Source: CAWCBG01 sp963793845 (GTDB lineage Bacteria; Acidobacteriota; Terriglobia; Terriglobales; Acidobacteriaceae). From it: a stretch of DNA of 64,000 nt. The notes beneath the pieces were generated by a model. That model made no database searches, was not told the origin of the DNA, and saw only the letters and a list, made by a program, of their open reading frames with translations. The stretch is taken from assembly GCA_963793845.1 (NCBI GenBank), contig CAWCBG010000002.1:930001-994000 (forward strand), written 5' to 3'. Below, piece after piece: positions 8,806 through 16,847 of the stretch. Positions within the stretch are counted from its first letter, which is position 1. Each line of letters starts with the position of its first letter. Made by a program: the position numbers and the translations under genes.

Positions 8806-9816
8806 ATGGCTGCGATGAATATTCTCCCCAAGCTGCGCTTCCTGGTTTTGGCGTTGCTGCTACTGGTCGTCATTGGCGTGCTGGGGTTTCACTTTCTCGA
8901 GGGCTGGACGTTCTTCGACGGCTTCTACATGGTGCTCACCACCATTACCAGCATCGGGTATGGAGAGATTCATCCTTTGTCGCACAATGGCCGCTTGTTT
9001 AACAGCTTCATCATCGTGACCGGGGTTGGCCTGGTGCTGATGCTGGTGGGTGGCGCTTCGCGGGCTTTGCTAGAATTCGAGCTGCAATCGGTATTTGGCA
9101 GGAGACGCATGGACCGTGAGATCAGCCGATTGTCGGGACACTACATCATCTGCGGGGCGGGCCGCGTGGGCCGTAGCGCTGCCCGGGAACTTGCCCGCAA
9201 GCCGGAGCCCTTCGTCATCGTTGACAATGACGAAGCCAAGCTGAGGCGCTATTCGTCCGAAAACTGGCTCACCATCGTGGGCGACTCAACCCAGGAGAAG
9301 GTTCTGCGCGAGGCCCGTATCGAACTCGCGCGCGGCTTGGTAGCCGCTACGACGACCGACGCCATCAATGTCTACATCATCCTGACGGCGCGCAGCTTGA
9401 ATCCAAAGCTCAAGATCATTGCCCGTGCCAGTGAAGAGGATGCCGAGAAGCACCTGCTGAGCGCCGGCGCCGACTCGGTGGTCTCTCCCTATAACTTCGC
9501 CGGTTATCGCATCGCGCAGACCTTTATGCGGCCTTACGTTGTCGACTTCTTCGACACGGCAATGAATCAGCAGAAACCCCTGGAGATCGAGGAGGTGCAG
9601 GTGCAGGCCGGTTCGCGCTTTGCGGGGAAGACTCTGGAGGGCTCGCGCATCCGCCAGGAGATGGGCGTCATCGTGCTCGCGATCAAGGGCGAGGACTCCC
9701 AGATGCGCTTCAACCCGGCGCCCGACTCGGCAATTCACGCCGGAGATCATCTCATCGCCATGGGGCATCCCGACGGTCTGCGGCAACTGGAACATTCAGC
9801 CACGGAGCCGGCGTGA
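8806..9816 (+). CDS. Potassium channel protein with RCK/TrkA-type regulatory domain
   Basis: A 336-residue two-helix K+ channel. The first hydrophobic helix spans about residues 10-30, the pore loop carries T-T-I-T-S-I-G-Y-G-E (selectivity filter T-S-I-G-Y-G at about 48-53) and a second helix follows to about residue 88. The cytoplasmic part has an RCK N-domain Rossmann fold (Y-I-I-C-G-A-G-R-V-G-R-S-A-A near residue 112, acidic D-N-D-E at the second strand) and a C-terminal TrkA-C domain (E-I-E-E-V-Q-V...G-D-H-L-I-A-M-G). The layout is MthK/YugO-like. The start may be 8806 or the second Met at 8815. Its GTGA stop overlaps the GTG start of the next gene. Confidence 0.92.
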   Translation: MAAMNILPKLRFLVLALLLLVVIGVLGFHFLEGWTFFDGFYMVLTTITSIGYGEIHPLSHNGRLFNSFIIVTGVGLVLMLVGGASRALLEFELQSVFGRRRMDREISRLSGHYIICGAGRVGRSAARELARKPEPFVIVDNDEAKLRRYSSENWLTIVGDSTQEKVLREARIELARGLVAATTTDAINVYIILTARSLNPKLKIIARASEEDAEKHLLSAGADSVVSPYNFAGYRIAQTFMRPYVVDFFDTAMNQQKPLEIEEVQVQAGSRFAGKTLEGSRIRQEMGVIVLAIKGEDSQMRFNPAPDSAIHAGDHLIAMGHPDGLRQLEHSATEPA

Positions 9817-11390
9817 AGATCACGACTGCCGCCGAGATGCGCGAGATCGATCGCGCCACCAGCGAACGCTATGGCGTGCCTTCGCTCGCCCTGATGGAGA
9901 ACGCGGGCGCAGCCGTGGCGCAATTTATCCTCGAGCATTATCCACAGGCTAATCGCATTGCGGTGATATGCGGGAAGGGCAACAACGGCGGCGATGGCTT
10001 CGTGATTGCGCGTAAGCTGCACCGCGCGGGACGGGTAGTCGAAGTCTTGCTGCTGGCTACCCCCGTCGAGCTGCGTGGCGATGCTGCTGCCATGTTCGAA
10101 CGGCTGCCGGTGCGGCCCATCGTGGTACAGAGTGAGCAGGATCTGCGATCTGAGTCGTCCCGAAGTTTGGGCAATTGCGAACTGATTGTCGATGCTGTGC
10201 TCGGCACCGGCTTTCAGCCTCCGGTCAAAGGTCTGTATGCTTCGGCCATCGCGGTGATGAACCACAGCGCCTGCCGGATCGTCGCAGTCGATATCCCTTC
10301 CGGCGCGGAATCCGACTCGATGGCACAACAGCATGGGGAGGGGATCGCGCGGGCTGATGCCATCGTTACCTTCACCGCGCCGCGCCCGGCGCATGTATTC
10401 GGCAATCTTACGCGCGGCCCGATTGTGGTTGCTCCGATTGGCTCTCCCGATGCAGCGATTGTCTCCAAGCTGGGCCTTGAAGTCACGACCGCGGGCGATC
10501 TTGCTCGCCTTTTGGCGCCGCGTCCAGTCGACAGCAACAAGGGGATGTACGGGCACGCCATGATCGTCGGCGGATCGTTCGGCAAGTCGGGAGCCGCAGC
10601 CATGTCGGGCATGGCTGTTCTGCGCGCCGGCGCAGGCCTGAGCACGGTGGCAACGCCGAAAAGTGTGCTGACCAGCGTGGCCGCATTCGCGCCCGAACTC
10701 ATGACCGAGCCGCTGCCGGAGACTGATGCGGGCAGCATCTCCAAGACGGCTCTGCGCGATGGCCGGTTCGAGCAGTTGGCCTCACCGATGACTGTTGTGG
10801 CGATTGGTCCGGGTATCGGACGGCATCCCGAGACAGTCGATTTCGTGCACGAAGTGGTGCGCCGGGTAAAAGTTCCTCTGGTGGTAGACGCTGACGGGTT
10901 GAATGCCTTCCAGGGGAAGACCGAGTTGCTCGACGGCCGGGCGCGTCCGCTGGTCCTTACACCCCATCCAGGAGAAATGTCGCGGCTGGCCGGCATCACC
11001 ATCAAGGCGGTGCAGGCTGATCGCCTCAATGTTGCCCGTAACTTTGCGCGGGAGCACCACCTCATCGTCGTCTTGAAGGGCGATCGCACTATCATCGCGT
11101 TGCCCGACGGCACAGCCTGGGTGAACCCTACCGGAAATCCGGGCATGGCCACGGGAGGAACCGGTGACATCCTGACCGGCATGACCGCAGGCGTGATTGC
11201 CCAGATGCCGAACGACATTGCCTGTGCCGCTGTCGCCGCGGTGTACCTGCACGGACTGGCGGGCGACGTTGCGGCCGAGGAGATGGGTGAGCATTCGCTG
11301 GTGGCCACCGACCTGCTTCGCGGGCTTCCGGAGGCGTTTCGTCGCGCAGGCCGCTGGGCCAAAGAGAGCGCGGTTCGGATCAGCGGATGA
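9813..11390 (+). CDS. nnr: Bifunctional NAD(P)H-hydrate epimerase / ADP-dependent dehydratase
   Basis: This enzyme repairs hydrated NAD(P)H: the N-terminal YjeF domain epimerises NADHX and the C-terminal ribokinase-like domain dehydrates it using ADP. The GTG start overlaps the channel gene by 4 bases. Residues ~1-215 contain M-E-N-A-G and G-K-G-N-N-G-G-D-G-F, the epimerase phosphate site; residues ~225-515 contain V-V-D-A-D-G-L-N-A, L-T-P-H-P-G-E-M-S-R-L and N-P-T-G-N-P-G-M-A-T-G-G-T-G-D-I-L, the dehydratase signatures. 525 residues is normal for the fusion. The next gene, tsaE, overlaps by 4 bases (ATGA), the common nnr-tsaE arrangement. Confidence 0.95.
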   Translation: MKITTAAEMREIDRATSERYGVPSLALMENAGAAVAQFILEHYPQANRIAVICGKGNNGGDGFVIARKLHRAGRVVEVLLLATPVELRGDAAAMFERLPVRPIVVQSEQDLRSESSRSLGNCELIVDAVLGTGFQPPVKGLYASAIAVMNHSACRIVAVDIPSGAESDSMAQQHGEGIARADAIVTFTAPRPAHVFGNLTRGPIVVAPIGSPDAAIVSKLGLEVTTAGDLARLLAPRPVDSNKGMYGHAMIVGGSFGKSGAAAMSGMAVLRAGAGLSTVATPKSVLTSVAAFAPELMTEPLPETDAGSISKTALRDGRFEQLASPMTVVAIGPGIGRHPETVDFVHEVVRRVKVPLVVDADGLNAFQGKTELLDGRARPLVLTPHPGEMSRLAGITIKAVQADRLNVARNFAREHHLIVVLKGDRTIIALPDGTAWVNPTGNPGMATGGTGDILTGMTAGVIAQMPNDIACAAVAAVYLHGLAGDVAAEEMGEHSLVATDLLRGLPEAFRRAGRWAKESAVRISG

Positions 11391-11842
11391 CGGCCTCCAG
11401 CCACGAATACATCACGCATTCGGCCGAGGAGACCATGGAACTCGGCCGCCGGCTCGCTCCGGAACTTGCCAAGGCACGCATGGTGGTGCTGACCGGCGAC
11501 CTGGGCGCAGGCAAGACGACCCTGGTGAAAGGTATCGCCGAAGGTCTGGGAGCAGCCTCGCAGGACGACGTCACCAGTCCAACCTTCACGCTCATCCACG
11601 AGTATCGGGGCCCCGAGGTCAACCTGTATCACGTCGATCTCTACCGCATCGAAACGCTTCGTGAGCTGGACACTCTTGGCCTCGACGAGCTCTTCGCCGA
11701 AGAGGGCAACCTGGTCCTGCTGGAATGGGGCGAAAAGTTCTCGCGCTTCCACCAGGAGTGCGACGTCGAAATCGTTATCGAACGCACCGGAGAGCTAGGG
11801 CGGAGGATCGTTGTGAAAAATAAGCAAAGCCTTTCGCAATAG
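11387..11842 (+). CDS. tsaE: tRNA threonylcarbamoyladenosine biosynthesis ATPase TsaE
   Basis: TsaE is the P-loop ATPase that, with TsaB and TsaD, makes the t6A modification at position 37 of ANN-reading tRNAs. The 151-residue protein has the Walker A motif G-D-L-G-A-G-K-T-T-L at about residues 37-46, then S-P-T-F-T-L-I-H-E-Y and the H-V-D-L-Y-R segment followed by the conserved L-L-E-W-G-E-K at about 112. These are the standard family elements and length. It overlaps the end of nnr by 4 bases and is translationally coupled to it. Confidence 0.95.
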   Translation: MTASSHEYITHSAEETMELGRRLAPELAKARMVVLTGDLGAGKTTLVKGIAEGLGAASQDDVTSPTFTLIHEYRGPEVNLYHVDLYRIETLRELDTLGLDELFAEEGNLVLLEWGEKFSRFHQECDVEIVIERTGELGRRIVVKNKQSLSQ

Positions 11843-11902
11843 TCATTTTCCTCACTCTCAACGGCTCCGGATAAAATCGATGGTCACGCGAGGAGGAGTA
11901 GG

Positions 11903-12817
11903 GTGAGAGTCTTTATCGCGGGTGCTACGGGCGCGATCGGACGGCCGCTGATTCGACGGTTGGTCGCAGACCGGCATACGGTCTTTGGAATGGTCCGATC
12001 GCCAGACGGAGGAGCAGCGCTTTCCGACGCGGGAGCTGAAGCGGTGGTGGCGGATGCTCTTGACAGTGCCTCGGTGGAAGACGCTGTGATGCGAGTCCGT
12101 CCCGACGTGATTATTAACGAACTCACCTCGCTTCCTCGCCATTACACCCCGACTGAGATGAAGGCTGCGGCAGAACGCGATGCGCGAGTGCGGTTGGAGG
12201 GCAACAAGAACTTGCTTGCTGGCGCGCAGGCAGCGGGCGTGCGACGGCTTATGGTGCAGTCCGCCGCGTTCTGGTACGCACCCGGTGATGGGCTGGCCGA
12301 CGAGACACAGCCCTTCGCATTCGATGCCTCCCCTGCCGTCGCCGCTGGCTCGCGGCGTTACGCTGAGTTAGAAGCGAGCGTTCTGAGCAGGTCGGATATC
12401 GAGGGAGTGGCGCTCCGCTATGGATTCTTCTATGGGCCGGGCACCTGGTTCGTTCCCGAAGGGGATATCGGAGACCAGGCTCGCCAGCAGCAGGTGCCAA
12501 TCATCGGCGAAGGAGAGGGTGTGTCCAGTTGGGTGCACATCGAAGACGCTGCGGCCGCGACCGTCTCCGCGCTCGATTGCCCTTCCGGTGCCTACAACCT
12601 CGTGGATGACGATCCTAGCGAACAATGCGTGTGGCTTCCGGCCTTTGCCCGCTTCTGTGGAGCCCCGCCTCCCCCGCATGTGACGGAAGAACAGGCGATA
12701 CAAGCGGCTGGTCCCGACGCCGTCTATTACGCCACCCGTCTGCGCGGAGCTTCGAATAGTAAGGCGAAGCAAGAGCTGCGGTTCAAGCCTCGACGATTGG
12801 AGTGGCTGTCGAGCTGA
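11903..12817 (+). CDS. NAD(P)-dependent epimerase/dehydratase family protein
   Basis: A 304-residue extended short-chain dehydrogenase. The GTG start at 11903 follows an AGGAGG site by 6 bases and gives the N-terminal nucleotide-binding motif V-F-I-A-G-A-T-G-A-I-G-R (GxxGxxG). The sugar-epimerase-like order continues with a Y-A-P-G-D segment, R-R-Y-A-E-L-E near residue 154 and R-Y-G-F-F-Y-G-P-G near 173; the typical Y-x-x-x-K active pair is not evident, Tyr being followed by A-E-L-E, so an atypical catalytic site is possible. Substrate unknown. The run of genes from the potassium channel ends here, convergent with fabI. Confidence 0.82.
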   Translation: MRVFIAGATGAIGRPLIRRLVADRHTVFGMVRSPDGGAALSDAGAEAVVADALDSASVEDAVMRVRPDVIINELTSLPRHYTPTEMKAAAERDARVRLEGNKNLLAGAQAAGVRRLMVQSAAFWYAPGDGLADETQPFAFDASPAVAAGSRRYAELEASVLSRSDIEGVALRYGFFYGPGTWFVPEGDIGDQARQQQVPIIGEGEGVSSWVHIEDAAAATVSALDCPSGAYNLVDDDPSEQCVWLPAFARFCGAPPPPHVTEEQAIQAAGPDAVYYATRLRGASNSKAKQELRFKPRRLEWLSS

Positions 12818-12833
12818 AGATCAGGTCTTCTCG

Positions 12834-13604
12834 CTAGAATCCCATAATGTTGTAGCCGCAATCCACGTGGATGACTTCGCCGGTAATGCCACTGGCGCCG
12901 TCGCTGGCCAAGAACACGGCAGTCGAAGCCACTTCATTCACCGCGATATTGCGCTGCAGGGGAGCCTTTTCAGCCTGGGTCTTCATCATCTCGCCGAGAC
13001 TGCCGATGCCGCGCGCCGCCAGCGTTTTAAGCGGACCGGCGGAGATCGCATTCACGCGAATCCTATGCTTGCCCAGATCATAGGCAAGATAGCGGACATT
13101 GGCCTCAAGCGCCGCTTTGGCCACTCCCATGACGTTGTACTTGGGAACAACCTTCTCCGCACCGTAATAGGTGAGGGTGATGATGCTGCCGCCGTCCGTC
13201 ATCAGCGGAGCTGCGGCACGCGCCAGCGCGACTAGCGAGTAGGCACTGGTGTCGAGGGCGACGCGGAAGGCTTCCCGGCTGGTTTGGACGAACTCGTATT
13301 GCAGCGCCTCGGCAGGAGCGTAGGCAATGCTGTGCACCAGCCCATCGAGCTTGCCGTAGCGTGATTTGATCTGATCGAAAAGCTGGTCGATCTCTTCGTC
13401 ACGGGAGACATCGCACTGAAACGCCTGCGCGTTCGGGAGGGCGGAGATCAGATCGTCGGCCTCCTGCTTGAGGCGCTCGTTCTGGTATGTGATGATGAGT
13501 TGCGCTCCAGCCTGCTGCATAGCCTGGGAAATCCCCCAGGCAATGCTGCGCTTGTTGGCCACTCCGAACACCGCTAGCGTGCGTCCCTGCAGATCGTTCG
13601 CCAT
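12834..13604 (-). CDS. fabI: Enoyl-[acyl-carrier-protein] reductase (NADH)
   Basis: FabI performs the last reduction of each fatty-acid elongation round. The ATG at 13604, 10 bases after GGAGGAAG, gives 256 residues (the family length); a TTG six codons upstream is less likely. Visible features are the atypical SDR cofactor motif F-G-V-A-N-K-R-S-I-A-W-G near residue 13, Q-C-D-V-S at the second acidic position, S-I-A-Y-A-P near 91 and the Y-x6-K catalytic pair in Y-N-V-M-G-V-A-K around 155. The C-terminus (G-I-T-G-E-V-I-H-V-D-C-G-Y-N) is diagnostic. It is the expected target of triclosan-type inhibitors. Confidence 0.96.
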   Translation of the reverse strand: MANDLQGRTLAVFGVANKRSIAWGISQAMQQAGAQLIITYQNERLKQEADDLISALPNAQAFQCDVSRDEEIDQLFDQIKSRYGKLDGLVHSIAYAPAEALQYEFVQTSREAFRVALDTSAYSLVALARAAAPLMTDGGSIITLTYYGAEKVVPKYNVMGVAKAALEANVRYLAYDLGKHRIRVNAISAGPLKTLAARGIGSLGEMMKTQAEKAPLQRNIAVNEVASTAVFLASDGASGITGEVIHVDCGYNIMGF

Positions 13605-13731
13605 CCGTCTTTCTTCCTCCAAAAAGAGAGCGCCTTAGAGGCAATCCAAAAGCATACCAGCCCGGCTGCGGCAGCGTCTCATCACGGCATCGGTCTGCTG
13701 GAGAAACGTCGACCGGCGCCGCCGGCCGTGC

Positions 13732-13979
13732 CCGTACAACCTGCATGAAGCTGCAATGTCGTCGGCGAGAACCTCCGTGGAGTAGTCGCCTGCCGCATTC
13801 TCTGTTTCACGGGTTCCTCGGAGATCAACAGAGATACAGGTTAGAGTGCTTGGAGTACTCCGGGACCTGGAAGGCATAGCAGGCATGATCGGCGGCCAAG
13901 TAGGGGATCAGGATGAGGGCTCGCCCGTTCCTTCTTTCGCATAGTTCATCGTGATGTCGTTCACCTTGATCTTGGGCAT
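13732..13979 (-). pseudogene. Remnant of an alpha/beta hydrolase gene (5' part only)
   Basis: An ATG at 13979 with a GGAAGGGG ribosome site opens M-P-K-I-K-V-N-D-I-T-M-N-Y-A-K-E-G-T-G-E-P and then hits a stop. In a second frame L-I-L-I-P-Y-L-A-A-D-H-A-C-Y-A-F-Q-V continues, and in a third T-C-I-S-V-D-L-R-G-T followed by Y-S-T-E-V-L-A-D-D-I-A-A. In order these are the first strands and the oxyanion region of an alpha/beta-fold hydrolase of acidobacterial type. Three indels are needed and the nucleophile elbow (G-x-S-x-G) and everything after it are missing, so the gene is dead. It lies just upstream of fabI. Confidence 0.72.
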
Positions 13980-14029
13980 GCAAGTCCCCTTCCTTTCGAG
14001 TCTCGTGGCTGGTGTAATACCAGCTCAGC

Positions 14030-15233
14030 TTACAGAGTCACATTTACCCCATCCGGCAGAACTTGCGACGCTGCGGGATACGAGAACGTGTCCACTGAGG
14101 TCCCGCCGCCCTGAGGAGGTTGTTTCTTTTTCTTCTTCTGGCTGGTGACCTCGTGAGGGGTACTCTGCGCTCCGGCACTATAGGAGACACCGGAAATAGT
14201 TTTTGCGCCAACGGTCAGGATCATGTATCCGTGAGATTGGTCATAGCCGGCAACCAGCTTGGCTTGCGTAGCCGGATCCACCGTCCCGACCGGCGAGGCA
14301 ATCTTGTGCAAGTTGTAATAGCCTCCATTTCCCGAAACCACGAACGGCGTCGCTGTCCCATTCACCAGGTTGCGTTCGATACGCTGATAGTCGTGGACGT
14401 GCGCGGTCAGCACCATGTTCGGCACACGACGCGAGTCATTGATCGCCGACCTGCAGAGCCTGTGCCATACGCGAGCTGCCGCTGTGCACGACGTCGAACG
14501 AATAAATGGGGTGATGTAACGCTACGATCAAGGCCTTATCGGCGGGAGCCGTGGCAAGTTCGTTAGTCAGCCATTGTTGCTGCACCGAATCGATCGAGCC
14601 GCCCTCCGGAACATTGGTGTACATTCCGACGATGGTGACGAAGGGACAGTTCAACGTGAAATAAGCGTTGGGCTGCGAAAGCGTCGTTCGAGGCGCATCC
14701 TGCGATTCAGGATTAACATGCGCGGTCGCCTGCATGAAGTACCGGACCCAGCCATCGAGGGAAACCTGGGAACTATTGATGGGATCGCCGTCGTGATTGC
14801 CTGGGATCGAAAGAATCGGCGCAGTGTAGTGGTTGTAGGGATCGTAGAACTGAGAGTAGTACTCCGTGATCTGCCCATTAAAGTAGACCACGTCACCGAG
14901 ATGATAGAAGAACCGGGGCGCCTGCGCGGACGGCAGACTCAAGTCGACCTTCATGGCATCTGCTACGGCCGTCTGGAAGTTGGGATTCTTGACGCCACCT
15001 GTATCGCCTACGCAGTGGAAAACCAGGCTACCCTGCTTCTCTGCTTCAGCCGTGATGCCGGGCATGACCGACTCCAGGTCGTAATGGTAGGGAGGCAGGC
15101 CCAGCGGCGTGGGCAATGGCTGGAAGGGTTGCTTGGCAAAGAGCAGGCTTAACGGATGCACAGCGGGATGAGCCTGCGATCTTCCCGCGGGAATCTGTGC
15201 GCGAACTTGTCCGGGTTGCAAAAGGCTGATCAT
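14030..15233 (-). CDS. Metallophosphoesterase family protein, one-base frameshift
   Basis: A calcineurin-like phosphoesterase of roughly 400 residues. Metal-binding motifs are seen in order: V-G-D-T-G-G, Y-H-L-G-D-V-V-Y, I-P-G-N-H-D-G-D, A-L-H-H-P-I-Y and, after the frameshift, L-T-A-H-V-H-D-Y-Q-R (the final G-H-x-H equivalent is A-H-V-H). The frames join (A-L-Q-S-A-I-N-D-S-R-R) if one base is removed at about 14448-14453. ATG 15233 is chosen because GAGGAG lies 7 bases before it; longer starts (15263, 15272) are possible. The C-terminus is lysine-rich (K-K-K-K-K). No signal peptide is obvious. The substrate is unknown; the active-site set is otherwise intact. Confidence 0.78.
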
Positions 15234-15412
15234 GAGTGTCTCCTCAACAATGGTGGTAGCCATCGTATACACGTTTCAAATTGCCGCTCATTAATTCACA
15301 ATGAACGGGAGCGCACAACGGCACAAAGGTGATTTTTTGCGCTTCCCATTACTGCCCACTTCGTCCATCCTTATTGAGAAAGCGATTTCACAGACCTTTT
15401 GCCGGAGCTGCC

Positions 15413-15946
15413 ATGAAGAGCCGCATTTTTGCCAGTGTCGTACTAAGCCTGCTGTTCGCTGTCTCAGCCGTTGCACAAAAAATTAATGTCGACTGGGACC
15501 GCACCGAGAATTTTTCGAATTTTCATACCTATGCCTGGCAGACGAGTCCCCACCCGGCCAAGGGCCTCTGGGATCAGCGCATCATCGACGGCGTCGATAA
15601 GCAGCTACAGTCCAAGGGTTTGCAAAAGGTCGAGTCCGATCCCGACGTGTGGGTGGTTTACAGCAACAGCATCAAGGACCAGAAGCAGGTGGTAGGAACG
15701 GGCTACAACATGGGACCGGGTTGGGGGTGGGGATATTGGGGCGGCCCAACCACAACGACCTACAACACCTTCGTGACTAAGGAAGGGACGCTGGTCCTGG
15801 AGCTGGCGAATTCCAAAGACCATCAATTGCTGTGGCGGGGCTCGGCTACGGCAACGATCTCAGACAATTCCAACAAGAACATCAAAACTTTGGATAACGC
15901 GCTGAACAAGCTGTTCAAGAACTTCCCGCCGAGTGAAAAGAAATAG
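15413..15946 (+). CDS. DUF4136-domain exported protein
   Basis: A 177-residue secreted or outer-membrane-associated protein. ATG 15413 follows GGAG by 6 bases and gives a signal peptide (M-K-S-R-I-F-A-S-V-V-L-S-L-L-F-A-V-S-A-V-A) cleaved after A-V-A. The mature part starts with V-D-W-D-R-T-E-N-F-S-N-F-H-T-Y-A-W and contains a glycine/tryptophan-rich turn (G-P-G-W-G-W-G-Y-W-G-G) and L-V-L-E-L, as in DUF4136 proteins. There is no lipobox cysteine. The family is common in acidobacteria and Bacteroidota but has no known biochemical role. Confidence 0.85.
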   Translation: MKSRIFASVVLSLLFAVSAVAQKINVDWDRTENFSNFHTYAWQTSPHPAKGLWDQRIIDGVDKQLQSKGLQKVESDPDVWVVYSNSIKDQKQVVGTGYNMGPGWGWGYWGGPTTTTYNTFVTKEGTLVLELANSKDHQLLWRGSATATISDNSNKNIKTLDNALNKLFKNFPPSEKK

Positions 15947-15950
15947 GCGG

Positions 15951-16646
15951 ATGACTCACAGCCCAGCGAATTCAAACGGCATACGTGCCGTGATCTTCGA
16001 CTACGGCGAAGTACTGTGCTCGGCGCCGCCGTCAAGCTTCATCGCCGCGATGGCGAAAATCGTCGGCGTGTGTGAGGACCGCTTTCGCCAGCTCTACTCC
16101 GGGTTGCGCCACTCCTATGATCGCGGCGACCTGACGCCGCCGGAATACTGGTCAACAGTGGCGAAGCAGGCAGGCGTCACATTGACGCATGGGCAGATTG
16201 AACAGCTTCGTGAAATCGATGTCGCGATGTGGAGCAACGTGAAGGAAGACATGCTGCGCTGGGCGGCTGATCTTCAGGCGGCAGGTATCAAAACGGCTGT
16301 CCTCTCCAACATGCATCTGGATATGGTGCGGTTCGCCCGGCAGAACTTTGCCTGGTTGGCACAGTTCGATTGCCTCTCGCTTTCCTCGGAATTGCGCATG
16401 GCCAAGCCCGAGCCGGACATCTTTCATCATTGCCTGCAATGCCTCGCAGTGGCGCCCGCTGAAGCACTGTTTCTGGACGACCGCAAGGCGAACATCGAAG
16501 GGGGCAGCGCCATCGGAATCCAGGGCATCGTCGTGCAGTCGCCGGAGCAACTCAGAAATGACCTGCAAGCGATAGGTCTCGCGCCATTGCCGTCGTCACA
16601 AGCCACGAACTCTCACCGATTTGGAGATGTGGGCCAAAGAAGATAG
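15951..16646 (+). CDS. HAD-superfamily hydrolase
   Basis: A 231-residue HAD subfamily IA hydrolase. The ATG at 15951 is 5 bases after the DUF4136 gene's stop, with AGGCGG just upstream. Motif I is V-I-F-D-Y-G-E-V-L (Asp nucleophile; D-x-G-x-V form as in epoxide-hydrolase N-terminal-like and haloacid dehalogenase-like members), motif II L-S-N-M-H, motif III K-P-E-P-D-I-F and motif IV F-L-D-D-R-K-A-N-I-E-G. All catalytic residues are present, so a phosphatase is likely; the substrate is unknown. The closeness to the preceding gene suggests one transcript. Confidence 0.88.
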   Translation: MTHSPANSNGIRAVIFDYGEVLCSAPPSSFIAAMAKIVGVCEDRFRQLYSGLRHSYDRGDLTPPEYWSTVAKQAGVTLTHGQIEQLREIDVAMWSNVKEDMLRWAADLQAAGIKTAVLSNMHLDMVRFARQNFAWLAQFDCLSLSSELRMAKPEPDIFHHCLQCLAVAPAEALFLDDRKANIEGGSAIGIQGIVVQSPEQLRNDLQAIGLAPLPSSQATNSHRFGDVGQRR

Positions 16647-16708
16647 TCTTGTGCCTTGGGCGCTCGCACCGCGAGATGCGCGGGGATATGCCCAGGAAAA
16701 GAGTCTTC

Positions 16709-16843
16709 ATGTCCTTCAAGAACGGTGACAAGTCTCGCGAAAACCGGTTGCGCCGGGCTCGTATCGCGATGCGCGATAAGGTCCGTCAACTGCGCACCAC
16801 TGCCGCACCGAGCAAGCCAGCCGCCAAGCCGCAGAGCAAGTAG
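16709..16843 (+). CDS. Small basic hypothetical protein (44 aa)
   Basis: M-S-F-K-N-G-D-K-S-R-E-N-R-L-R-R-A-R-I-A-M-R and a K/R/A-rich tail. The ATG at 16709 is chosen because an AGGAAAAGAG stretch lies before it; in-frame ATGs at 16649 and 16688 would add residues that look non-coding. The conserved-looking M-S-x-K-N-G-D-K-x-R start recurs, as I recall, in small uncharacterised acidobacterial proteins. The charge suggests nucleic-acid or ribosome contact, but this is a guess. Confidence 0.5.
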   Translation: MSFKNGDKSRENRLRRARIAMRDKVRQLRTTAAPSKPAAKPQSK

Positions 16844-16847
16844 CCGC

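Noticed and set aside
10214..11752. 512-residue open frame opposite nnr and tsaE
   Set aside because: Spans two well-supported genes on the other strand; residues S/R/A-rich and unstructured.
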